Shown: positions 52,411 through 60,927 of the stretch, piece by piece
How positions within the stretch are numbered: position 1 is the stretch's first letter
Layout of the letters: every line of letters begins with the position of its first letter
NCBI GenBank assembly: GCA_000753575.1
Contig: JRFF01000026.1
Coordinates: 128,238 to 192,237, forward strand
Reading direction: 5' to 3'
DNA from: Candidatus Izimoplasma sp. HR2
Lineage (GTDB): Bacteria > Bacillota_I > Bacilli_A > Izemoplasmatales > Izemoplasmataceae
Length of the DNA: 64,000 bases
Notes under the pieces: generated by a model
Databases searched by the model: none
The model's input: the letters and a program-made list of their open reading frames with translations, nothing else
What the model was told of the DNA's origin: nothing
Position numbers and translations under genes: made by a program

Positions 52411-53877
52411 ATGAGTAATTATGATTTAATCGATTTAAAAATTAATGAAAAGAAGTTAGCAAATGCAATAGGGAGAGCAAAAGAAAAAGGATTCATTATT
52501 CCAACTTACGCTCAAATGAAAAACCCAGATTTAATTCCAGATGAAATAAAAGAAGGACTTAAGACTGTAGGTTTAACTGATTTAAACCCCTTAAATTTAT
52601 TCCGTATTAACTGGCATAATGAGCCTAAAGAAACGGGAGGATTATTTGGGAAAGGTAATTACTTCGTATTACCTAAAGAAGTAACAGGTGTAGATGCTAA
52701 AATAGTTGTAATAAGTGGTAAATACTTTCCAACTGGTTCACACAAAGTTGGGGCTGCAGTTTCTTGTTTAGCTCCTAGATTGGTAACTGGACAATTTGAT
52801 CCAACAACAACTCAAGCAGTTTGGCCATCTACTGGTAACTATTGTAGAGGTGGGGCTTATGACTCTGCTTTATTAGGATGTGAATCTATAGCTATATTAC
52901 CAGAAGGTATGTCTAGAGAAAGATTTGATTGGTTAGAAGCAGTTGCTGGAAAAACAATAGCTACACCAGGTACTGAATCAAATGTTAAAGAAATATTTGA
53001 TAAATGCTGGGAACTAAGAAACTCTGGGGAAGATTTAATGATTTTCAATCAATTTGATGAGTTTGGTAATTACCTATGGCATTATGATATTACTGGTGCA
53101 TACATAGAGGATATATTAAATGAAGTTGGTGGAAAATTTCATAGTTATGTTTCAAGTACTGGTTCAGGAGGTACACTTGCTGCTGGAGATTATCTAAAAA
53201 CATTGTGGCCAACATCAAAAATTGTTGCAGCTGAAGCACTTCAATGTCCAACTATTTACATGAATGGATTTGGTGAACATAGAATCGAAGGAATTGGTGA
53301 TAAACACATCCCTTGGATACATAATGTTAAAAACACTGATGCTGTTGCAGCAATAGATGATGAGATACCAATGAATATGATCCGTTTATTTAATGAACCT
53401 GAAGGAAAGAAACTATTAAAATCTAAAGGTGTAAGTGATGAAGTAATTGATAAATTACAATGGGCTGGAATCTCGGGATGTGGAAACATCGCTTCAGCGA
53501 TTAAAACAGCTAAATACTTTGAACTAAAAGAAGACGATGTAATCGTTACAGTATTGACAGATTCTATGGATTTATATGAATCAAGATTAGTTGAAATGAC
53601 TGAACTTCACGGAGAATTTACTGAATTAGAAGCATACAGAGTATATCATCAATACTTACAAGGATTAAATACTGAATATTTTAAAGAATTAAACTATAGA
53701 GAAAGAAAAGCTGTTCATAACTTAAAATATTATACTTGGGTTGAACAACAAGGAAAAACATACGAAGAGATTTGTGCACAATGGGATGATGAAGATTATT
53801 GGACAAGTATTCCAAAGAAATTAGAAGACCTAGATAAATTAATTATTGCATTCAATGATGCAGTTAAAAAACTCTAA
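52411..53877 (+). CDS. Fold-type II PLP-dependent lyase/synthase-like enzyme of unknown specificity
   Basis: This 488-residue enzyme carries the cysteine-synthase/tryptophan-synthase-beta fold. The PLP lysine is in PTGSHKVGAAVS (about residue 112), the phosphate loop is SSTGSGGTLAAG (about 250), and PSTGNYCRGGAYDSALLGCE fits the substrate loop. It is longer than YgeX (about 400) and lacks the YgeX LNAFKMLGGA lysine motif. It lies where YgeX would be expected, before YgeW. It may split an amino or diamino acid product of purine degradation to a keto acid and ammonia. The family label is secure; the reaction is not. Confidence 0.7.
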   Translation: MSNYDLIDLKINEKKLANAIGRAKEKGFIIPTYAQMKNPDLIPDEIKEGLKTVGLTDLNPLNLFRINWHNEPKETGGLFGKGNYFVLPKEVTGVDAKIVVISGKYFPTGSHKVGAAVSCLAPRLVTGQFDPTTTQAVWPSTGNYCRGGAYDSALLGCESIAILPEGMSRERFDWLEAVAGKTIATPGTESNVKEIFDKCWELRNSGEDLMIFNQFDEFGNYLWHYDITGAYIEDILNEVGGKFHSYVSSTGSGGTLAAGDYLKTLWPTSKIVAAEALQCPTIYMNGFGEHRIEGIGDKHIPWIHNVKNTDAVAAIDDEIPMNMIRLFNEPEGKKLLKSKGVSDEVIDKLQWAGISGCGNIASAIKTAKYFELKEDDVIVTVLTDSMDLYESRLVEMTELHGEFTELEAYRVYHQYLQGLNTEYFKELNYRERKAVHNLKYYTWVEQQGKTYEEICAQWDDEDYWTSIPKKLEDLDKLIIAFNDAVKKL

Positions 53878-53919
53878 TCAACTTATTTGAAAACAAAATA
53901 ATAAAGGAGATATTTGAAA

Positions 53920-55116
53920 ATGAAAAAAGATATAAAAACAATGATTGATGAGTTAGGAAAATTAGATCATTCTAAAATGTTTAATGATGATTTCTTATTA
54001 ACATGGGAGAAAACTGAAGATGAATTAAAATCTGTATATAAAATCGCTTCTATTTTAAGAAAAATGAGAGAAGAAAATATATCAAGTAAAATCTTTGATT
54101 CAGGTTTAGGAATATCTTTATTTAGAGATAATTCAACTAGAACTAGATTTTCATTCTCTAGTGCTTGTAACTTGTTAGGGTTAGAAGTTCAAGATTTGGA
54201 CGAAAACAAATCACAAGTTGCACACGGTGAGACAGTAAGAGAAACTGCAAACATGATATCATTCATGGCAGATGTTATTGGTATAAGAGATGACATGTAT
54301 ATCGGTAAAGGGAACACATATATGCGAGAAGTTTCAAAAAGTGTTGCCGAAGGAAATAAAGATGGTGTTTTAGAACAAAGACCAACATTAGTAAATTTAC
54401 AGTGTGATATCGATCATCCAACTCAATCAATGAGTGATATGGCTCATTTAATTGAGGAATTTGGTGGAATTGAAAATTTAAAAGGAAAAAAAATAGCCAT
54501 GACTTGGGCTTATTCTCCATCTTATGGAAAACCACTATCAGTCCCTCAAGGTATAATTGGTTTAATGACAAGATTCGGAATGGATGTAGTATTAGCTCAC
54601 CCTGAAGGATACGAAGTAATGGAAGAAGTAGAAAATGTAGCAAAAGAGAATGCCCTTAAATCTGGAGGATCTTTTACTAAAACAAACTCAATGGAAGAAG
54701 CATTCAAAGATGCTGATATAGTATATCCAAAATCTTGGGCTCCATTTAAAGCAATGGAAAAAAGAACAGAGCTTTATGGGAATAGAGATTTTGAAGGTAT
54801 CAAATCATTAGAAAAAGATCTGCTAGCTCAAAATGGAAAGCATCTAGATTGGGAATGTACTGAGGAAAAAATGGCTTTAACTAAAGAAGGAAAAGCATTG
54901 TACATGCACTGTTTACCTGCAGATATAACAGATGTGTCATGTGAGCATGGTGAAGTTGCAGCTTCAGTATTTGAAAGATATAGAGTTGCAACATACAAAG
55001 AAGCTTCATATAAGCCTTATATTATCGCAGCTATGATCTTCGCAAGTAAAGTTAAAGATCCTGAGAAAACATTAAATAAATTACTTGAAGCAAATAAAGT
55101 AAGACATTTTGAATAA
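53920..55116 (+). CDS. ygeW: YgeW-family knotted carbamoyltransferase
   Basis: This 398-residue protein has the aspartate/ornithine carbamoyltransferase fold of the YgeW group. The carbamoyl-phosphate motif is FRDNSTRTRFSF (about residue 69), followed by the lid segment DENKSQVAHGET, the CDIDHPTQSMSD motif (about 165) and a closing MHCLPADITDVSCEHGEV (about 330). YgeW transfers or phosphorolytically releases a carbamoyl group in anaerobic purine catabolism. Carbamate kinase, expected to make ATP from the product, is not in this window. The frame opens at TTG 53914; the spacing from AAAGGAGA favours ATG 53920. Last gene of its operon. Confidence 0.92.
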   Translation: MKKDIKTMIDELGKLDHSKMFNDDFLLTWEKTEDELKSVYKIASILRKMREENISSKIFDSGLGISLFRDNSTRTRFSFSSACNLLGLEVQDLDENKSQVAHGETVRETANMISFMADVIGIRDDMYIGKGNTYMREVSKSVAEGNKDGVLEQRPTLVNLQCDIDHPTQSMSDMAHLIEEFGGIENLKGKKIAMTWAYSPSYGKPLSVPQGIIGLMTRFGMDVVLAHPEGYEVMEEVENVAKENALKSGGSFTKTNSMEEAFKDADIVYPKSWAPFKAMEKRTELYGNRDFEGIKSLEKDLLAQNGKHLDWECTEEKMALTKEGKALYMHCLPADITDVSCEHGEVAASVFERYRVATYKEASYKPYIIAAMIFASKVKDPEKTLNKLLEANKVRHFE

Positions 55117-55173
55117 TAGTATAAAAGTATATTTTAAAATTTAACATATTCAAAATTATAGAATTTTAAATTA

Positions 55174-55229
55174 AAGCTACACTCGTTTTCCTACCATAGT
55201 TTACTATGTTAGATGAGTGTAGTTTTTTT
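55174..55229 (+). terminator. Intrinsic terminator after ygeW
   Basis: Outer arms CTACACTC (55177-55184) and GAGTGTAG (55215-55222) enclose an inner CATAGT/ACTATG hairpin. A seven-T run follows. Confidence 0.75.
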
Positions 55230-55261
55230 ATGGTCCAAATCACTCTAAAAAATAGGTTAAA

Positions 55262-55300
55262 ATAAAAAACCCCAATTCATGTTTTACATGAATTGGGGTT
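55262..55300 (-). terminator. Intrinsic terminator for the leftward DUF438 gene
   Basis: AACCCCAATTCATGT/ACATGAATTGGGGTT is a perfect 15-pair stem. Only on the minus strand is it followed by a T-run (AAAAAA on the plus strand at 55264-55269), so it ends the DUF438/DUF1858 operon. Confidence 0.8.
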
Positions 55301-55375
55301 ATTCTAAGTGTATCATTTCGTATCTGCTAATTCTTGACAAGTTAAAAATGTGTAGCCCTTTTAATTATGTTTTTA

Positions 55376-56602
55376 TTAACTCATTAAACGCTTTTCACCT
55401 TCAAGTTCAAGTATAGGTTTAATATTTTGTGTTACTTCTAAAGTTCCTAAGAACTCTCCATCTTTTCCTCTTACTGCGAAGTATCTTATATATACAAACA
55501 TTGGACCCATTTTAATCCAAAAATCTTCATTATCTTTTTTACCTGTTCTTAAGTCTTCTACAATTTGTTCAACGATATGAACTGATTGTGGAGGATGACA
55601 CATATTAACATCTCTTCCAATAATTGTAATTGGGCGATCAAAGATTCTTTCTTTACCTTGTGTAAAGTATTTAACTTTATCATCTTTATCAACAAATGTC
55701 ATATCAAGTGGAAGTGTATTTAAGATAGCATTAATCTCATTAGGTAATAATGACCCAGCGTCAAATTTAACAGATCCTTCTTGGAATACTTCTTTAACAG
55801 TATCAACTCCATCAACTTTAAAATCATCCATTTTAATATCCCAATCGTCTTGTGCTTCTATTAAGCATAGTCCAAACTCTTTTTGAGCTTTAGCTATTTG
55901 ATACCACTCAACAATTGTGAAAGTAGTATTCATTAATGGAATTAAAATATTGTTTTCTTTAAATATCATTTCTGAAGTTTTTAAGACTGTTGATTCTGCT
56001 AGTTCAACTAGTTTTTCAATATCAAATGAATTTTGGCTTAGTAAATTTATTACTTCCTTTATTTCAGCTCTAACTTCATTATCGATACCCCACATAACCT
56101 TAGGTGGAGCTGTTATATCATATTTTTCTAACATTGGGAAAAATACATTTTCTTTTCTTGAATAGTGAATTTCTATTTTTAAAAGTCTTTCAAATCCAAT
56201 ACGAAGCATTAATACTGCGGTATTATCTAATCCTTTTTTTAGTGTTTCAATAAATGGAGTAATTTCATCATTTATTACTTCTTCAAGTTTATCATTTTCT
56301 AATGAAAAAATATGAATTGGATGACCTTTAGTTTCTGCATTTTCTGTTTTACCATGAATATCATTAATAGAACCATCAAATACACTAGCATGAACGTCAC
56401 ATAACTTTTGAACTTCTTCAATAGGAAGACCTTCAGCCACTAATTCTTGTTCCATTTGTGATATTTCAGTTGTTGTTACTCCTCCAAACTCAGTTTGGAA
56501 TCTATCTTTTACATCTTCAACTGTAGCACCATCGTGTAATTCTTTAATTAATTCCTTTAACTTTTCTCTTCTAATACTATCATTATTAATAAACTCACTC
56601 AT
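55376..56602 (-). CDS. DUF438 protein with hemerythrin-like and PAS domains
   Basis: This 408-residue cytoplasmic protein has an N-terminal DUF438 domain (about 10-75: LKELIKELHDGATVEDVKDR and the GLPIEEVQKLCDVHASVF segment). A hemerythrin-like helical domain follows (about 95-235; HPIHIFSLEN, EIHYSRKENVFFPMLEKY). A C-terminal PAS domain (about 290-400; DMTFVDKDDKVKYFTQGKER, MCHPPQSVHIVEQIVEDL) closes it. Such proteins are thought to sense oxygen or nitric oxide, or to repair oxidised iron centres. It is downstream of, and four bases from, a DUF1858 gene. Own terminator. Confidence 0.88.
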   Translation of the reverse strand: MSEFINNDSIRREKLKELIKELHDGATVEDVKDRFQTEFGGVTTTEISQMEQELVAEGLPIEEVQKLCDVHASVFDGSINDIHGKTENAETKGHPIHIFSLENDKLEEVINDEITPFIETLKKGLDNTAVLMLRIGFERLLKIEIHYSRKENVFFPMLEKYDITAPPKVMWGIDNEVRAEIKEVINLLSQNSFDIEKLVELAESTVLKTSEMIFKENNILIPLMNTTFTIVEWYQIAKAQKEFGLCLIEAQDDWDIKMDDFKVDGVDTVKEVFQEGSVKFDAGSLLPNEINAILNTLPLDMTFVDKDDKVKYFTQGKERIFDRPITIIGRDVNMCHPPQSVHIVEQIVEDLRTGKKDNEDFWIKMGPMFVYIRYFAVRGKDGEFLGTLEVTQNIKPILELEGEKRLMS

Positions 56603-56606
56603 AATA

Positions 56607-56834
56607 TTACTCCTTTACAATGAAGTTGTTTTTCTCAAATTCATCTCTTATTTTCTTAATATCAATACTCTTAAATTTAGCACCTTTTTCAAGTGTCATG
56701 ATACGACCTACAGTGTTGATAGTTTTTTTGTTTGTCATACCTTCAAAACCAAGAGTTTCCATGATTTCAATAACCTCTTCATACTTATTTACTAAGTTAT
56801 AAATTGAATCAGTTAAAGATATTATTTTATCCAT
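56607..56834 (-). CDS. DUF1858 domain protein
   Basis: This 75-residue helical protein reads MDKIISLTDSIYNLVNKYEE, ETLGFEGMTNKKTINTVGRI and MTLEKGAKFKSIDI, matching DUF1858, the small domain usually fused or adjacent to DUF438/hemerythrin proteins. The frame opens at 56849, but the GGTGATATT ribosome site places the start at ATG 56834. It is the first gene of a two-gene operon. Its role is unknown, but pairing with a DUF438 sensor points to nitrosative or oxidative stress handling. Confidence 0.82.
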   Translation of the reverse strand: MDKIISLTDSIYNLVNKYEEVIEIMETLGFEGMTNKKTINTVGRIMTLEKGAKFKSIDIKKIRDEFEKNNFIVKE

Positions 56835-56940
56835 AATATCACCTACCATCTATATAATATATTATGTAGTTGTATTTGGCTTAAAACACACTCTTTTTTC
56901 TAATTAAGAGAAATTGCTTATTTATAAAAAATATAATTTC

Positions 56941-56964
56941 TTTGTAAAAAAAATTTTTTACAAA
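56941..56964. promoter_or_regulatory. 24-base palindrome upstream of the DUF1858-DUF438 operon
   Basis: TTTGTAAAA...TTTTACAAA (56941-56964) has arms matching almost perfectly through the A/T core. It lies about 110 bases before the DUF1858 start, in its upstream region. The arms resemble Rex- or FNR-class redox operators (TTGTnA...TnACAA) and share TGTAAAA/TTTTACA with the repeats at 58850-58891. Confidence 0.45.
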
Positions 56965-57016
56965 ATAGATATTGTTTATTCTAAAATATTTTATATGGAC
57001 AGTATAAAAAATGAAT

Positions 57017-57075
57017 TTAAAAAAGCCCCTATTTAGTCATATACAATTACGTATAGTTCAAGTAAATAGGGGCTA
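57017..57075 (-). terminator. Intrinsic terminator of the TGS-uridine kinase gene
   Basis: The arms AGCCCCTATTTA (57024-57035) and TAAATAGGGGCT enclose a 28-base loop that can fold further. On the minus strand a TTTTTTAAATT run follows, so it stops the leftward gene that ends at 57091. Confidence 0.8.
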
Positions 57076-57090
57076 GTCAGTTAGTTTAGA

Positions 57091-58728
57091 CTAGTCTATA
57101 AAACAGCTACCACCAATAAATTCACGTAATAGTGAGTTACATGGAACGTTTGAATCATCTATATCAACAAAGTATTTTAAGAACTTAATTAGTCTATTTG
57201 CTGTTATAAAATGTTCTGAGTCATTAGGTATATCATTAAGAGTTGGAAGTGCATATTTTTTAAGAACACATAACTCATATTGTAGTCCTGAGTTATAAAC
57301 ATAATTTGCTTGTTCTTGATGAGGATAAATCCATTTGAATTCACCTTCACGTACTGAGTCCCACATACCAATTGTTCTTAAGGCTGGAGCATTTCTAAAT
57401 TTCTTATCTCTAACTATTCTTCTAAGAAGTCTTAAGTTAGTAATATTTACTGGGTTATGATCATCTAAGTTCATTTGAACTTGAGGAGTAATATATATCT
57501 TAAATACATTTTCCTTATGTATTAATCTAGTTAGTGCATTATTAAGTGCATGAATACCTTCAATGATTATAGGGTTATCATGTGATACTTTAAGTTTTCT
57601 ATACCCACCACGTTTTTTAGTAGTGAAATCGAAGAACGGAATATCTACTTCTTTACCAGCAATTAAATCAACCATATTTTGATTGAATAACTCGATATCT
57701 AAAGTATTTAAGTGTTCTAAATCAACATTTCCATTTTCATCAACAGGAATATCTTCTCTGTTTAAATAATAGTCATCAAGTGAAATAGTAACAGGTTTAA
57801 TACCTCTAGTCATTAACTCTATTCTAAGTCTATTTGAGAATGTAGTTTTACCAGAAGAACTAGGTCCAGCAATAGCTATTAATCGGATATTATCAATATC
57901 ATTTTTAACAATTTCTCCAATTTCAGTAAGCATTGCATTATGCTTTGCTTCACACATATGAACAAACTCAATAATACTATGATTTTCAAAATGTCTATTT
58001 AAATCTGAGATACTTGAAGCTTCAACAACTTCAGCCCACATACTTGCTTTTCTTAGTGTGTCTACATACTTTGGAGAATCAACAAACTTTGGAATCTCAC
58101 GATTTGTTTCAGCACGAGGATATTGGATTATAAATCCTATATCATAAGTCATTAGATTATACTTAGCTAAATAACCAGTAGAAGGAACCATATATCCATA
58201 CATATAATTTTTATATCCATCACATGTATAAAAGTGAACAGTAGATTCAGGTCTATATTCTAAAATATCAATTCTATCTTGATAATCTTGTTCATTATAA
58301 AATTCAAGAGCTTCTTGTGAAGAAACCGTATTTCTTTCAAAAGGAATATCTAATTCAATTAGTCTTTCCATTTCTTTTTCAACGTTGTTTAAAATCTGTT
58401 TTATATTTAAGTTCTCATAATTTGTTATATAACAAAAAATAGATCTTGAAAGACTATATTTAAATCTTACTTTATAGTCCGGATAGATATTCTTAAATGC
58501 CATAGCAATTAAATATCTAAGACTTATTTCATAAATCATTACTGCTTCTCTATTTGACAATGTTAAAAATTCTACATCAGCATCATAATTAAATTTGTAT
58601 GATAGCTCACGTAATCTATTATTAACTTTAGCAACAGGGTATTCTTTATTAACGTCGTTAATTAGTTCTTTAACTCTTATTTCAGATTCAAAAACTAACT
58701 CCTCATTATTTGTTTTTATTGTAAACAT
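57091..58728 (-). CDS. Nucleoside (uridine) kinase fused to TGS and ThrRS-like domains
   Basis: This 545-residue protein has an N-terminal TGS-like domain (about 1-60) and a threonyl-tRNA-synthetase second-additional-domain-like part (about 60-240). The C-terminal phosphoribulokinase/uridine kinase domain carries the P-loop AGPSSSGKTTFSNRL (about residue 290), SLDDYYLNREDIP (about 320) and a FFDFTTKKRGGY substrate loop. A lid-like IRDK/RNA segment follows. This fusion is widespread in anaerobic Bacillota. It likely phosphorylates uridine/cytidine or a related nucleoside and may respond to tRNA. GAGGTGATAAT ribosome site. Single gene with a strong terminator. Confidence 0.85.
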   Translation of the reverse strand: MFTIKTNNEELVFESEIRVKELINDVNKEYPVAKVNNRLRELSYKFNYDADVEFLTLSNREAVMIYEISLRYLIAMAFKNIYPDYKVRFKYSLSRSIFCYITNYENLNIKQILNNVEKEMERLIELDIPFERNTVSSQEALEFYNEQDYQDRIDILEYRPESTVHFYTCDGYKNYMYGYMVPSTGYLAKYNLMTYDIGFIIQYPRAETNREIPKFVDSPKYVDTLRKASMWAEVVEASSISDLNRHFENHSIIEFVHMCEAKHNAMLTEIGEIVKNDIDNIRLIAIAGPSSSGKTTFSNRLRIELMTRGIKPVTISLDDYYLNREDIPVDENGNVDLEHLNTLDIELFNQNMVDLIAGKEVDIPFFDFTTKKRGGYRKLKVSHDNPIIIEGIHALNNALTRLIHKENVFKIYITPQVQMNLDDHNPVNITNLRLLRRIVRDKKFRNAPALRTIGMWDSVREGEFKWIYPHQEQANYVYNSGLQYELCVLKKYALPTLNDIPNDSEHFITANRLIKFLKYFVDIDDSNVPCNSLLREFIGGSCFID

Positions 58729-58849
58729 ATTATCACCTCTAAATTTTGGGAGTGTATGACTATTGTATCAAAAATTCCACCTAATGTGAAACATTTAATT
58801 TTATTATAATTCACTATATTTGTAAAGATGTTTTACTAATTAAACTATA

Positions 58850-58891
58850 ATGTAAAAAATATTTGACATAATGTAAAAAATATTTTACAAT
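58850..58891. promoter_or_regulatory. Tandem 21-base direct repeat operator
   Basis: TAATGTAAAAAATATTTGACA (58850-58870) is followed immediately by a second copy (58871-58891) that differs only by T for G near the end. Each copy contains the partly palindromic TGTAAAA...TTTTACA. A looser third copy, TGTAAAGATGTTTTACT, lies at 58823-58839. The exact 21-base (two helical turns) tandem array overlaps the promoter at 58865-58893, a classic autorepression layout. Confidence 0.65.
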
Positions 58892-58893
58892 TA
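58865..58893 (+). promoter_or_regulatory. Sigma-A promoter inside the tandem repeats
   Basis: TTGACA (58865-58870) and TACAAT (58888-58893) with 17-base spacing. The -35 is formed by the one base that differs between the two repeat copies. Confidence 0.75.
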
Positions 58894-58908
58894 AGATGAG
58901 GTGATATT

Positions 58909-59334
58909 ATGAATACAACTTATAAAAGATCATTAATTACAATGATGCTATTTGGAATTTTATTTTTCTATATTGTTATTTCATTTGCGATTATAGGACC
59001 TGACGATTATCTAAGTACAAGGCTTAATAGAGTAGTTAATTCATTAGTTATTCTTATAGTAATGCTTGGCTTTGGATATATGATATTAGTTACAAATAAA
59101 AAATCTAATATTATAGATGAACGAGATATTTTATTGCAAAAAAAAGCAACAAGTGTAGGATTAATGTTAACTGGTATAATTGTTTTCTTGATTACAATAT
59201 TTCTATTTATTGAAAATGAAGATATTGGTTATGTCAATGTATCTTGGATGTGGGTTATTGCATATGGTACTTTCTCTTTTAGTTATTTTGTTACAAGTAC
59301 AGCTATGGTAGTTTTATATAATAGGGATGAATAG
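58909..59334 (+). CDS. Small membrane protein cotranscribed with an XRE regulator
   Basis: This 141-residue protein has four membrane helices in two pairs (about 10-29, 44-63, 83-104 and 112-136), with a cytoplasmic NKKSNIIDERDILLQKKATS loop. The ERD segment is a recurring feature of small membrane proteins encoded next to XRE regulators. No molecular function is known. GAGGTGATATT ribosome site. The regulator gene follows after four bases. Confidence 0.75.
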   Translation: MNTTYKRSLITMMLFGILFFYIVISFAIIGPDDYLSTRLNRVVNSLVILIVMLGFGYMILVTNKKSNIIDERDILLQKKATSVGLMLTGIIVFLITIFLFIENEDIGYVNVSWMWVIAYGTFSFSYFVTSTAMVVLYNRDE

Positions 59335-59338
59335 ATAA

Positions 59339-59548
59339 ATGCTTTCTAATAATATAAAACAACTCCGTGTAAAACATAATCTTACACAAGATGAATTAGC
59401 TAAACTATCTCAATGTACTAGACAAACAATTAATGCAATTGAAAAGAATAAATATTCTCCAAGTTTAGTACTTGCCTTTAAAATATCAGAAGTACTAAAA
59501 AGTGAAATTAATGAAGTGTTTGAGCATAATAAAAAGAATAACAATTAA
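59339..59548 (+). CDS. Small XRE-family (YozG-like) transcriptional regulator
   Basis: This 69-residue protein is essentially one helix-turn-helix: LRVKHNLTQDELAKLSQCTR and QTINAIEKNKYSPSLVLAFK, ending in an EINEVFEH tail typical of the YozG/Cro-like group. It follows a membrane protein gene by four bases and probably binds the tandem 21-base repeats upstream as a dimer. Its ribosome site is weak, so translation likely depends on coupling. Confidence 0.88.
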   Translation: MLSNNIKQLRVKHNLTQDELAKLSQCTRQTINAIEKNKYSPSLVLAFKISEVLKSEINEVFEHNKKNNN

Positions 59549-59608
59549 TTTTGTTATTTTTTTTGTTTAGTAAAGCTATTAAATGTGATATAAAAGAAAT
59601 TAAATATA

Positions 59609-59637
59609 TTGATTTTTAACCGAAAATCGTATAAAAT
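59609..59637 (+). promoter_or_regulatory. Sigma-A promoter of metK
   Basis: TTGATT (59609-59614) and TAAAAT (59632-59637) with 17-base spacing. The inverted repeat GATTTT/AAAATC lies between them and may be an operator. No SAM riboswitch is evident in the leader. Confidence 0.55.
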
Positions 59638-59674
59638 ATTATAGGTAATATGTATTAATAAGGAGGACACAAAA

Positions 59675-60832
59675 ATGAGAAAATTTTTTACATCAGAATC
59701 AGTAACTGAAGGACATCCAGATAAAATATGTGATCAAATTAGTGATGCCGTTTTAGATGCGATTTTAGAAAAAGATAAAGATGCTAGAGTAGCTTGTGAA
59801 ACAAGTGTTACTACTGGGCTTGTTTTAGTTGCGGGAGAAATTACTACAACTACATATATAGATATTCAAAAAATAGTTAGAAATACTGTTAAAGAAATTG
59901 GTTATGATAGAGGTAAATATGGGTTTGATGCTGCAAACTTAGCTGTTTTAGTTGCGATAGATCCACAATCACCTGATATTGCTCAAGGAGTAAATGAAGG
60001 TGAAGGAAAATACTTATCTCAAGGTGCAGGAGATCAAGGGATTATGTTTGGGTTTGCTACTGATGAAACTGAAGAATATATGCCTATTTCAATAGTACTT
60101 GCTCATAATTTGGCTAGACAATTAACGAAAGTTAGAAAAACTGGAGTTTTATCATATTTAAGACCTGATGGAAAAACTCAAGTAACTGTTGAATTTGATG
60201 ATTTTGATAAAGCAATAAGATTAGAAGCAATTGTTGTATCAAGTCAACATAGTGATAAAATAACTCAAGAACAATTAAGAAAAGACATTAGAGAAAATGT
60301 AATTGATATAGTTATCCCTAGTAACTTAATAGATAAAGATACAAAAATATTCATTAATCCTACTGGTAATTTTATTATTGGTGGACCTCATGGAGATGCT
60401 GGAGTTACTGGACGAAAAATTATTGTAGATACATATGGTGGATATAGTCGTCATGGTGGTGGAGCATTTAGTGGTAAAGATCCATCTAAAGTTGACAGAA
60501 GTGCAGCTTATGCTGCTAGATATGTAGCTAAAAATATTGTAGCTGCAGGATTAACATCAAAATGTGAAATACAATTATCATACGCAATAGGTGTAAGTGA
60601 GCCTACAAGTATTAGAGTTGATACTTTTGGAACTGCAAAAGTTAGTGAAGAAGTTATTGTTAAAGCAATAGAAGAAAACTTTGATTTAACACCTAAAGGT
60701 ATTATTGATACTTTAGATTTAAAGAGACCTATCTATAAACAAACTGCTGCTTATGGACACTTTGGTAGAACTGATATAGATTTACCTTGGGAAAAGCTAG
60801 ATAAAGTTGAAGAATTGAAAAAATACTTATAA
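59675..60832 (+). CDS. metK: S-adenosylmethionine synthetase
   Basis: This 385-residue protein is the usual length. Signatures present are [20 protein letters not shown] at the N-terminus, [12 protein letters not shown] (about residue 112), the [19 protein letters not shown] active-site segment (about 258) and the closing [13 protein letters not shown]. It makes SAM from methionine and ATP as a cytoplasmic tetramer. AAGGAGGA ribosome site, own promoter and terminator. Confidence 0.97.
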   Translation: MRKFFTSESVTEGHPDKICDQISDAVLDAILEKDKDARVACETSVTTGLVLVAGEITTTTYIDIQKIVRNTVKEIGYDRGKYGFDAANLAVLVAIDPQSPDIAQGVNEGEGKYLSQGAGDQGIMFGFATDETEEYMPISIVLAHNLARQLTKVRKTGVLSYLRPDGKTQVTVEFDDFDKAIRLEAIVVSSQHSDKITQEQLRKDIRENVIDIVIPSNLIDKDTKIFINPTGNFIIGGPHGDAGVTGRKIIVDTYGGYSRHGGGAFSGKDPSKVDRSAAYAARYVAKNIVAAGLTSKCEIQLSYAIGVSEPTSIRVDTFGTAKVSEEVIVKAIEENFDLTPKGIIDTLDLKRPIYKQTAAYGHFGRTDIDLPWEKLDKVEELKKYL

Positions 60833-60836
60833 AATG

Positions 60837-60860
60837 AAAAAGAGGCGACTCTTTTTTTAT
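60837..60860 (+). terminator. Intrinsic terminator of metK
   Basis: AAAAAGAG/CTCTTTTT with loop GCGA is followed by Ts. Confidence 0.8.
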
Positions 60861-60927
60861 TTTTGTCTATTTTAAAAAACTAAGATATTTGATATAATTT
60901 GATTAGTTTGAATTAGGAGAAATAATT

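Noticed and set aside
52411-53877. Calling the 488-residue PLP enzyme YgeX
   Set aside because: Length and PLP-lysine motif differ from YgeX; position alone is not enough, so it is left as an unassigned fold-type II enzyme.
54275-54643. A 122-codon open frame on the minus strand inside ygeW
   Set aside because: It lies fully within a well-supported gene, has no ribosome site and its translation shows no family; it is a frame shadow.
59549-59674. SAM riboswitch before metK
   Set aside because: The leader is short (under 60 bases after the promoter) and shows no SAM-I, SMK-box or other recognisable core; only a six-base inverted repeat between -35 and -10.
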